From Spirochaetaceae bacterium (lineage in GTDB: Bacteria > Spirochaetota > Spirochaetia > Treponematales > Breznakiellaceae), in the NCBI GenBank assembly GCA_031279015.1, contig JAITJI010000004.1:1-36345 (forward strand): DNA of 36,345 bases, given 5' to 3'. The notes under the pieces are model-generated. The model was not told where the DNA came from, did not search any database, and worked only from the letters and a program-made list of their open reading frames with translations. Positions 24,705-31,720 of this stretch are shown in pieces; within the stretch, counting starts at the first letter, position 1; every line of letters starts with the position of its first letter. The position numbers were made by a program, and so were the translations under genes.

Positions 24705-26057
24705 TTGAGTTCCTCCTCAATGACAGAGCGTTGGAATAACCGGGCTTTGTTTTTTCTTTTATGGCCTCTGATGATTGAGCAGCTGCTGGCGGTTACTATG
24801 GGCGCGGCGGACACCATGATGGTAAGCTCCGTTGGGGAAGTCGCTATTTCCGGCGTCAATATTGTTGACAATATCAATAACCTGCTGATCATCGCCTTTA
24901 TTGCCCTCTGTACCGGCGGCAGCGTAGTTACCAGCCAGTATATAGGGCGGCGGGAACGGGATAATGCCGGCCTTGCGTCGAAGCAGCTCATCTATATTGT
25001 TACCCTGGTCTCCCTGGCAGTTACAGGGATTGCCATTATTCTGCGGCGTCCCATTGTCTCCCTGCTCTACGGGAACATTGCGGATGAGGTAATGAATGCC
25101 GCGGACATCTATTTTTTGATCACCGCCATGTCTTATCCCTTCCTGGCAGTTTATAACGCCGATGCGGCCCTGTTTCGCGCATCGGGAAACAGCAGAACTC
25201 CCATGCGGGTTGCTGTTCTGGTAAACATACTCAATATCGGAGGCAACGCCTTTTTTATATTCGGTCTCCGTATCGGCGTCGCGGGAGCGGCATTGTCCAC
25301 CCTGATCAGCCGGATCGCCGCAGCGGTGATATTGACCCGTCTGCTCATCCGTTCCGGCGGACATGCCATGAACCTTTCGGGAATACTGAAGATACGTCTC
25401 TGCCGGTCCATGATCCGGAGGATTCTCAATGTCGGCATACCGAGCGGACTTGAAAGTTCCATGTTCCAGATTGGCCGGCTCCTGACCCAGCGAATATTTA
25501 CCACCTTTGGCACTTCAGCCATTGCGGGAAACGCCATCGCCGGTGTGATCAATTCCTTCTCCTTTATGCCGGGAATGGCCTACGGCATGGCCCTCCTCAC
25601 CATTGTGGGGCAGTGCGTCGGCGCGGGCGATTATGATAGCGCAAAAAAACAAACCAAAAAAATAATGATCCTGGCCTACATCACCATCATCACGTCCAGC
25701 TCGTTAAACTTTATCTTTATGGAACCCTTGGTGAGCCTTTTCCAATTAAGCCCCGAAGCCCACGGAATAGCAAAGGCCTTTCTGCAAGTTCACTGCATCT
25801 CCATGGCCATCGGCTGGCCGATGAGTTTTGCCCTCCCCAATGCCCTGCGGGCTGCGGGGGATGCCCGGTATGTGATGCTTGTCGCATCCATATCCATGTG
25901 GATTGTCCGGGTCAGCGCCGCCTACCTTCTCAGTTATCCCCTCGGTGTCGGCCCCCTGGGGGTATGGATCGCCATGGGAGCGGATTTTATCAGCCGGGGA
26001 TCCTTCTACTTTGGCCGCTGGTGCCGCAACCGCTGGCAGACAAAAACAGTTATCTAG
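24705..26057 (+). CDS. MATE-family multidrug/metabolite efflux transporter
   Basis: An approximately 450-residue polytopic membrane protein with about 12 helices in two similar halves. Recognisable MATE features include LLWPLMIEQLLAVTMGAADTMMVSSVGEVAIS near the start (first helix with the P-x-x-x-E motif) and GQCVGAGDYDSAKK in the second half. It would expel cationic compounds, or possibly sugars or peptides, using Na+ or H+. I prefer the TTG at 24705, with GGAAGG eight nt upstream. The ATG at 24720 is poorly supplied with a ribosome site and a GTG at 24660 would give a longer, untypical N-terminus. Whether it is in the fucose operon is unclear; a strong hairpin lies in the gap. Confidence 0.9.
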   Translation: MSSSSMTERWNNRALFFLLWPLMIEQLLAVTMGAADTMMVSSVGEVAISGVNIVDNINNLLIIAFIALCTGGSVVTSQYIGRRERDNAGLASKQLIYIVTLVSLAVTGIAIILRRPIVSLLYGNIADEVMNAADIYFLITAMSYPFLAVYNADAALFRASGNSRTPMRVAVLVNILNIGGNAFFIFGLRIGVAGAALSTLISRIAAAVILTRLLIRSGGHAMNLSGILKIRLCRSMIRRILNVGIPSGLESSMFQIGRLLTQRIFTTFGTSAIAGNAIAGVINSFSFMPGMAYGMALLTIVGQCVGAGDYDSAKKQTKKIMILAYITIITSSSLNFIFMEPLVSLFQLSPEAHGIAKAFLQVHCISMAIGWPMSFALPNALRAAGDARYVMLVASISMWIVRVSAAYLLSYPLGVGPLGVWIAMGADFISRGSFYFGRWCRNRWQTKTVI

Positions 26058-26069
26058 CCCTTAGGCTAA

Positions 26070-26098
26070 AAACACTAACATAACCAATGGGAGTGTTT
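26070..26098 (-). terminator. Weak possible terminator for the DUF4062 gene
   Basis: Read on the minus strand, AAACACT (26098-26092), a 15-nt loop, then AGTGTTT and more T residues (26076 onward) form a 7-bp stem ending in a T-run. The stem is AT-rich and the loop long, so this is only a candidate, in the convergent gap behind the MATE gene. Confidence 0.3.
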
Positions 26099-26110
26099 CT
26101 GTACGGGTCC

Positions 26111-27127
26111 TTAGTCTTCTATGGCCTTGGCCCCTGCCGCCTTGAGCCCCCGTTCAAATTGGCGGTACCGGTAGGCGGCGTAGAGTTCCTTCCCGAATTC
26201 CGCCAGTTCCCACAGCTCTTCTCCGGCGTGGTCAGAAAAATGAACCAATTTTAACAGGTTTAGATCGGTCATGATCTTCTTGATCGTATTGGAGGGAGTC
26301 GGATAATCCTTCCGGATCGTCCGGGAAAGGTCGGGATTCAGAATGCTGCCCAAAAACCGGGAAAGTTCCGATGTGGTCTTGCCGACGAAGAGTTCCGGAA
26401 CCAGCAGTTTGAAAAGCCTGAGATAGCGGCAGGTGATGGTGTTTTCCCAGTTTTCCCCGGGGGTATAGAAAAAACTCAGGGAGATCTTGTTAACCGCCAG
26501 CATTTCCAGGGTATGCTTCACCTGTACCTGCCACTTGCCGCTGTCGTCACCACCCGCCAGGAGTTGTTTTTTTAGTTCACTGTTTTCACCGAGGAGCCGG
26601 GCCATTTCGTTCACCACCTGGGGGTGGATCCGCTGATCCGCAGGAACCCAGCCCTTCCGGGGGTTTAGGAAGAGTTCTTCCAGGAGGAGCGCCCGGGCGT
26701 TCCGCTCCAATTCCAATGAATTGGACCAAAAAGCATGGGGACGGGTCTGTAACTTCAGCTTAAAGGCTTCAAGGCTCCGGATGGTTTCCTCATCCTGTTC
26801 CCGTTTGGATGCCTTCCACCGGGCTTTTTCACCGATGATAAGAGCGATAACCGGAATTCCCGCCGCCGCCGCCTGGGCATATTCAGCTTCAATGGCGCTC
26901 TGTCCATCTTTCCTGAGGCCGTATTTGTGGGCCACCAGAGACAAAAAATAATCACTTTCGTTGATGTTTTTTTTGATAATCTGCCATTCTTTTTGATTGG
27001 TTTGATCAAAGTCTTCCATTAAAATAGGAATATGTCCCAATTCAAAAACAATCCGAGCCAAGGCGGTACGTTCGTTTTTCAAATCATCCCGGGTTGAGCT
27101 TATAAAAACGTGATATGTTGACGCCAT
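26111..27127 (-). CDS. DUF4062-domain protein
   Basis: The N-terminal 110 residues match the DUF4062 pattern: VFISSTRDDLKNER, ELGHIPILMEDF, NESDYFLSLVAHKYG, SAIEAEYAQA and IPVIALI. This domain is thought to have a TIR/SIR2-like alpha/beta fold and usually heads larger STAND or conflict-type proteins. Here there is no NTPase. The rest (about 150-338) is helical with a probable winged-helix near the end (PTPSNTIKKIMTDLNLLKLVHFSDHAGEELW, in two parts). That combination suggests a nucleic-acid or signal-linked role but not a known one. The start ATG at 27127 has only a weak ribosome site. It is divergent from the membrane gene below and convergent with MATE. Confidence 0.8.
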   Translation of the reverse strand: MASTYHVFISSTRDDLKNERTALARIVFELGHIPILMEDFDQTNQKEWQIIKKNINESDYFLSLVAHKYGLRKDGQSAIEAEYAQAAAAGIPVIALIIGEKARWKASKREQDEETIRSLEAFKLKLQTRPHAFWSNSLELERNARALLLEELFLNPRKGWVPADQRIHPQVVNEMARLLGENSELKKQLLAGGDDSGKWQVQVKHTLEMLAVNKISLSFFYTPGENWENTITCRYLRLFKLLVPELFVGKTTSELSRFLGSILNPDLSRTIRKDYPTPSNTIKKIMTDLNLLKLVHFSDHAGEELWELAEFGKELYAAYRYRQFERGLKAAGAKAIED

Positions 27128-27225
27128 AATTCAATATTACTTATAAAAAAGAAAAAAGCCAATGGGAAGAGAAAGATCCCCACGATAAAAATAAAAATGA
27201 AAATAGACGGCTGGACGCAGTTTCC

Positions 27226-28020
27226 ATGATAGGATATAGTACGTACATGATCGGATTTTTGATAAAAAAGACCTTTTTTGACCTCTGGGACAACCTTTTT
27301 CGTCTGGCCCTGGTGAATCTGGGGTTTATTGCCTCTTTGGCGTTTCCGGTATTTATTCCGCCCCTCCTGGAAGCTATCCCCCCTCTGGCCATCTTTGTGA
27401 TGCTGGCCGGTATTTCCTGGTGTTTTGTTTATCTCTTGACCGCCGCCATGTCTATTAAGACGATCTCCGATTACGGGTCTTTCGGGTTTACCGATTTTTT
27501 TAACAACCTGAAGGCCGCATGGCCCGCCGGTCTGGTAATGGGGGTTTTGGTATTTCTCCTGTGGCTTCTGATCACCATGGTGATTCCCTTTTATTTGAGC
27601 ATGAATTCTATGATCGGCCTGCTCCTGTCGGCAGTGATCTTCTGGTCACTGGTGGGAGGGATTCTTTCCTTTCAGTTTTTTCCTGCAATCCGGGCCCGGC
27701 TTGACACCAACATACTCAAGGTGATCAAAAAATGTTTCATTTTTTTCTTTGATAATCCCGGCCTCTGTATCTTCTCCCTGATTCACAACCTCCTGCTGCT
27801 GGCGTTGTCAATCTTTCTCGCCTTTCTTATCCCCGGTCCGGCAGGCATACTATTGTACCTGGATGAAGCCCTCAGGTTGCGGCTCCTCAAATACGACTGG
27901 ATAGAGGAAAATCCCGGTGAAAACCGCCGTAAGATTCCCTGGGACGCACTCTTAATTGACGAACGGGAAAAAACAGGGACCCGGTCCCTCAAGAGTTTTA
28001 TCTTCCCCTGGAAGGATTAG
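27226..28020 (+). CDS. Unknown integral membrane protein
   Basis: A 264-residue hydrophobic protein with about six membrane segments. It opens with LIKKTFFDLWDNLFRLALVNLGF and ends in a charged cytosolic tail (WIEENPGENRRKIPWDALLIDEREKTGTRSLKSF, given here only by its ends). The first helix pattern and the FDNLKAAWPAGL-like internal repeat are reminiscent of DUF624/YesL-type proteins, often close to sugar ABC transporters, but I am not certain. An alternative start is the ATG at 27247 (residue 8), which has AGGA upstream. It is divergent from the DUF4062 gene with about 100 bp between them, so the two may share control. No function is assigned. Confidence 0.75.
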   Translation: MIGYSTYMIGFLIKKTFFDLWDNLFRLALVNLGFIASLAFPVFIPPLLEAIPPLAIFVMLAGISWCFVYLLTAAMSIKTISDYGSFGFTDFFNNLKAAWPAGLVMGVLVFLLWLLITMVIPFYLSMNSMIGLLLSAVIFWSLVGGILSFQFFPAIRARLDTNILKVIKKCFIFFFDNPGLCIFSLIHNLLLLALSIFLAFLIPGPAGILLYLDEALRLRLLKYDWIEENPGENRRKIPWDALLIDEREKTGTRSLKSFIFPWKD

Positions 28021-28321
28021 AGTTACCGCAGTAAACGCCGGGCAGACCCTGTTCACAAACCGGTATTCCCACGGTTTAGTTAGGAAAAAGAAGCCAGGGA
28101 ACAATACAAATGGCAAGGCTAAGGGCAAAACTAAGGGTAATAAAGAATACAAAAACGATATGTTTTAGAATATGCATACAGGACTCCAAATTATTTATTG
28201 ATACTGTTGATCCTAAAATAAATACAAGGGGATTTCTTGAATTCAATTACAATTTTAAAAAGTATATTATAATAAAAATTTCCATTTACAAAATCTTCAA
28301 ATTATATGACAATAATCTATC
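28021..28321 (+). other. AT-rich leader between the membrane gene and the class II aldolase
   Basis: About 300 bp, of which roughly the last 200 are markedly more AT-rich than any other part of the window. It contains the small ORF listed separately, a CTAAGGG direct repeat (near 28118 and 28131), and TATAAT at 28268-28273 as a possible -10 box without a good -35. No Shine-Dalgarno sequence precedes the aldolase start at 28322. Confidence 0.55.
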
Positions 28322-28325
28322 ATGA
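28110..28325 (+). CDS. Possible small protein overlapping the aldolase start (ATGA)
   Basis: A 71-codon frame starts at an ATG with AGGGA nine nt upstream. Its TGA (28323-28325) overlaps the aldolase ATG (28322-28324), the classic translational-coupling arrangement. The aldolase itself lacks a ribosome binding site. The peptide is rich in Ile, Lys, Asn and Phe, which AT-rich random sequence would also give, and it shows no known motif. It is either a leader peptide or a chance frame in AT-rich DNA; I lean slightly toward chance. Confidence 0.3.
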   Translation: MARLRAKLRVIKNTKTICFRICIQDSKLFIDTVDPKINTRGFLEFNYNFKKYIIIKISIYKIFKLYDNNLS

Positions 28326-29500
28326 GCATTACCGAACTAACGGCAATTTCACGGTTTTATGGCGCTGATCCGGATTATATTATTGCCGGCGGCGGGAACA
28401 CTTCGTTTAAGGATGAATCAACCCTCTACATCAAAGGTTCCGGCATGGCCCTGGCGGATGTAAACCCCGAATCCTTTGTCTCGATGGACCGGCGAGCCCT
28501 GGGGGAGATCTGGAATAAAACCTATTCCCAGGATGCGGACGAACGGGAAAAGGCGGTCCTTGCGGATATGATGGCCGCGCGGAGGGCCGGGGAGGAGGGG
28601 AAACGGCCCAGCGTAGAAACCCTGCTTCACGATATGTTGCCTTTTGTATATGTGGTACACACCCATCCGGCCCTGGTAAACGGCCTTACCTGTTCCATGG
28701 ACGGCGAAAAGGCGGCTGCGGACTTGTTTGGCGCCGACCACATCTGGATTCCCTCAACTAATCCGGGGTACATCCTCTCTCTGGCGGTTAAGGAAGCCAT
28801 GGAAAAACACCGGGTGAAACACGGTAAACCTGCGGCGTTGATCTTCCTGCAGAACCACGGGGTCTTTGTGGGGGCCGACGATACACCGGGTATAAAGGAA
28901 CAGTACCGCCGGGTCATGGAGAGGATCGGTTCCCGGATACGACGGCAGCCTGATAGCGGAGGGGAACTTGCGGCATGGGGCGCTTCCGGAAGCGTTGCCG
29001 GAGTGCTGGCCAAACTGGCGGCGGCAGCAGGGGGCGGTGAGACCTGGAAAATCGCCTTTCTGCGAAACAACGAGATCGCCGCCATGGTCAGAGATCGGGC
29101 CTCTTTCTATCCCCTGTCCTCGGCCTTCAGTCCGGATCATATTGTGTACGCCGGAAGCGATCCCCTGTTTGTGGAAAGTCCGGAGGCCGGGGGCGACACA
29201 GCGGCTCTGGAAAAAGCCTGGAAGGAACGGATCGACGGAGCGGATACTATAGCCGGGGGCGGCGCTTCCCGGGGAAGGATTCCAAAGATCGTCGCCCTGC
29301 AGGGTATGGGCGTTTTTGGCATTGGAACCTCGGAGAAGGGGGCTAAAACGGCGTTGCAGCTCTTCAACGATGCCGTCAAAATAGCGGTTTATGCCGAATC
29401 CTTTGGAGGGCCCCGGTTTATGGCCCGGGATCAGATAGACTTTATTAATAATTGGGAAGTGGAACGGTACCGGTCAAAGGTTACCGGTACTGCATCATAG
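28322..29500 (+). CDS. Class II aldolase/adducin-family protein (aldolase half of a RhaD/YuxG-type enzyme)
   Basis: The 392-residue protein shows class II aldolase metal-binding motifs: HTHPALVNGL and later NHGVFVGADD, with the opening YIIAGGGNTSFKDESTLYIKGSG. The layout, including a C-terminal extension ending NNWEVERYRSKV, matches the N-terminal portion of bifunctional rhamnulose-1-phosphate aldolase/short-chain dehydrogenases of about 700 residues. The dehydrogenase half is missing and no separate one is in the window. The enzyme would cleave rhamnulose (or fuculose) 1-phosphate to dihydroxyacetone phosphate and L-lactaldehyde. It lies 55 bp before rhaA. The start has no ribosome site and overlaps an upstream small ORF. 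Confidence 0.85.
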   Translation: MSITELTAISRFYGADPDYIIAGGGNTSFKDESTLYIKGSGMALADVNPESFVSMDRRALGEIWNKTYSQDADEREKAVLADMMAARRAGEEGKRPSVETLLHDMLPFVYVVHTHPALVNGLTCSMDGEKAAADLFGADHIWIPSTNPGYILSLAVKEAMEKHRVKHGKPAALIFLQNHGVFVGADDTPGIKEQYRRVMERIGSRIRRQPDSGGELAAWGASGSVAGVLAKLAAAAGGGETWKIAFLRNNEIAAMVRDRASFYPLSSAFSPDHIVYAGSDPLFVESPEAGGDTAALEKAWKERIDGADTIAGGGASRGRIPKIVALQGMGVFGIGTSEKGAKTALQLFNDAVKIAVYAESFGGPRFMARDQIDFINNWEVERYRSKVTGTAS

Positions 29501-29555
29501 CGGAATCGACTGCTGCGGTATACGTCAGGATTTCCAATAAGGAAAGGAGAAGAAC

Positions 29556-30833
29556 ATGAAAGCTTACGGGAACAAAGAATCGATTGAAACGGCTTACAGT
29601 TTGGCAAAGGCAGCTTACGCAAAACTGGATGTAAACACCGACAAGGCTATCCGCGCTGCCGTAGATATCCCCATCTCCATCAACTGTTGGCAGGGGGACG
29701 ATATCACCGGTTTTGAGGGAGCCGCGGGACTGTCCGGCGGGGGTATCCTGGTTACGGGCAACTACCCCGGCAGGGCCCGGAACGGGGATGAACTGCGGAA
29801 GGATGCGGAATTTGCCTTTTCCCTCATCCCCGGAAAAAAACGATTCAACCTGCATACTCTCTACGCCGAAACCGGCGGCAAACAGATTCCCCGGGATGAG
29901 CTTGAGCCGGAGCATTTCAAAGACTGGATGATCTGGTCAAAAAAGAAAAAAATCCCCCTGGATTTTAATCCCAGTTTCTTTTCTCATTCTTTGGCAGATT
30001 CCGGGTATACCCTGTCCAGCGGGAATCCAAAGATAAGCAAATTCTGGGTCCGTCATGCCATTGCATCCCGGCGTATCGCTTCGGCTCTGGGGGCCAATCA
30101 AGGCTCTCCTTCGGTAAACAACATCTGGATCCCCGACGGTTCCAAGGATCTGCCGGCGGATCGGCTCTCTCCCCGGCTCCGGCTCCGGGACGCCCTGGAC
30201 GAGATACTGGCCCTTCCCCTGGACCCCAAAACCATCACCGACACGGTGGAGGCAAAACTCTTCGGCATTGGAAGTGAGGCCTATGTGGTGGGCTCCCATG
30301 AATTCTACCTCGCCTACGCCACCGCTAAACAGATAAGGCTCTGTCTTGACATGGGCCACTTTCACCCCACTGAAACCATCGCCGATAAGATATCCGCAGC
30401 GCTGCTCTTTGTCCCCGGCCTGTTGATCCACTTTAGCCGGGGACTCCGCTGGGATTCCGACCATGTGGCGATCTACTCCGACGATCAGCGGGAGGTATGC
30501 CGGGAGATCCTCCGGCAAAAGGCCTTGAACCGCATCGATCTTGCCCTGGACTTCTTCGATGGTTCCATCAACCGCATTGCCGCCTGGACCATTGGGAGCA
30601 GGAGCCTCAGGAAGAGCCTCCTGGAGGCCCTCCTGGAACCCACAAAGCTCCTCCTGGCAGCGGAAAAGGCCGGCAAAAACCACGAACGTCTTGCCCTCAT
30701 GGAAGAACTAAAGACCCTGCCCTTCTCCGCCGTATGGGACAAGCTGTGCCTTGACGCCAGAACACCCGTGGGCACCGATTGGCTGCAACAGACGGATGAA
30801 TACGAAAAGACGGTACTGGATAAACGGAAGTAG
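29556..30833 (+). CDS. rhaA: L-rhamnose isomerase
   Basis: A 425-residue TIM-barrel metal enzyme that converts L-rhamnose to L-rhamnulose. Conserved features are ISINCWQGDDITGFE, TGNYPGRARNGDEL, NLHTLYAE, LDFNPSFFSH, NNIWIPDGSKD, the metal-binding EAKLFGIGSEAYVVGSHEFYLAYA (in part) and LCLDMGHFHPTE, and HFSRGLRWDSDHV. The length agrees with the family. AAAGGAGA precedes the ATG. It is downstream of the class II aldolase in the same direction, which gives rhamnose breakdown except for rhamnulokinase, absent here. It converges on the HAD gene with a 21-bp gap. Confidence 0.95.
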   Translation: MKAYGNKESIETAYSLAKAAYAKLDVNTDKAIRAAVDIPISINCWQGDDITGFEGAAGLSGGGILVTGNYPGRARNGDELRKDAEFAFSLIPGKKRFNLHTLYAETGGKQIPRDELEPEHFKDWMIWSKKKKIPLDFNPSFFSHSLADSGYTLSSGNPKISKFWVRHAIASRRIASALGANQGSPSVNNIWIPDGSKDLPADRLSPRLRLRDALDEILALPLDPKTITDTVEAKLFGIGSEAYVVGSHEFYLAYATAKQIRLCLDMGHFHPTETIADKISAALLFVPGLLIHFSRGLRWDSDHVAIYSDDQREVCREILRQKALNRIDLALDFFDGSINRIAAWTIGSRSLRKSLLEALLEPTKLLLAAEKAGKNHERLALMEELKTLPFSAVWDKLCLDARTPVGTDWLQQTDEYEKTVLDKRK

Positions 30834-30854
30834 GCGCCGTAAGCCGGGGCAGTT

Positions 30855-31655
30855 TCAAAGGCGCTTTTGCAGGATCAGTTCTCCGATCTCCGCAAAGCCG
30901 TCCCCGCATTCCCGGGAGGCGATGAAGGAGGGGAGCCGTCCGATGAGTCCGTGGTAACGCCGGACATTTGCTACCCCGCAGGCCAAGGGGAAACGGGCAA
31001 ACATGGGCTCGTCATTGGGTGAGTCTCCCACAAAAATCACCTCCCGGTCTCCGGCGCCGGCAGTCCAGCCAAAACGGCGGGAGAGGAATCCCTCGGTCAT
31101 GGAGAGTTTATCGTAGCTGCCCATCCAGATATTAACATGGATGGAGGAAACCTTCGCCATGGCCCCCTCTGCAAGGGCAATGGCCCTTACCTGTTCCGCT
31201 GTTTCCAGGGGCAAAACCGGGTCCTCTTCGGCAAAGTCCAGGGCCAGATCGAAGAGCCGGGCGAACTGATCCTTAGCCACCCGCAGCCCCGGCGCCTCTG
31301 CCAGGGCCCGTTTCCGGATTCGGTCCAAAATGGGATGATCGTTCCGTACCGCATTCGGGTGGAATTCCTGTTGCAGCACCGGCCGCTTCCGGAGGCCCGG
31401 TTCCTCCCAAAAAGCCAGGGCGCCGTTCTCCCCTATCACCCCGTCCACAGGCCACTCGCGGGCGATGAGATCGCACCAGCCCGCAGACCGTCCGGTCACG
31501 GGGACAACCCTGAGACCCGCATCCCGGAGATTCCAGAGGGTGGCGTAGGCAGAAGCCGGAAGCTTCCCCTCCCGAGTGATGGTATCATCAATATCTATAA
31601 GGACAAAGCGGACCCCTGCCGCCTCGGTCTTCGTCATTTCCGCTATAGGTTTCAT
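30855..31655 (-). CDS. HAD-superfamily (IIB/Cof-type) sugar phosphatase
   Basis: About 266 residues with the HAD core: motif I VLIDIDDTIT (nucleophile Asp21, acid Asp23), motif II VPVTGRS, and motif IV VIFVGDSPNDEPMF. The cap between II and IV is of the C2B (IIB) type, as in mannosyl-3-phosphoglycerate and sucrose-phosphate phosphatases and in Cof proteins. Start choice is uncertain. I use the ATG at 31655. A TTG at 31712 gives an untypical N-terminus, and an ATG at 31637 is also possible. A TATAAT box (31664-31659) lies just upstream of 31655, so a separate promoter and a leaderless or later start are possible. It follows the GH65 fusion on the same strand and might remove phosphate from a sugar intermediate. 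Confidence 0.85.
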   Translation of the reverse strand: MKPIAEMTKTEAAGVRFVLIDIDDTITREGKLPASAYATLWNLRDAGLRVVPVTGRSAGWCDLIAREWPVDGVIGENGALAFWEEPGLRKRPVLQQEFHPNAVRNDHPILDRIRKRALAEAPGLRVAKDQFARLFDLALDFAEEDPVLPLETAEQVRAIALAEGAMAKVSSIHVNIWMGSYDKLSMTEGFLSRRFGWTAGAGDREVIFVGDSPNDEPMFARFPLACGVANVRRYHGLIGRLPSFIASRECGDGFAEIGELILQKRL

Positions 31656-31720
31656 GGCATTATAATGGCACAGGAAGGGACATTGGGGAAAGGGCTGGGA
31701 CGGAGCGGCCAAAGCCCAAA

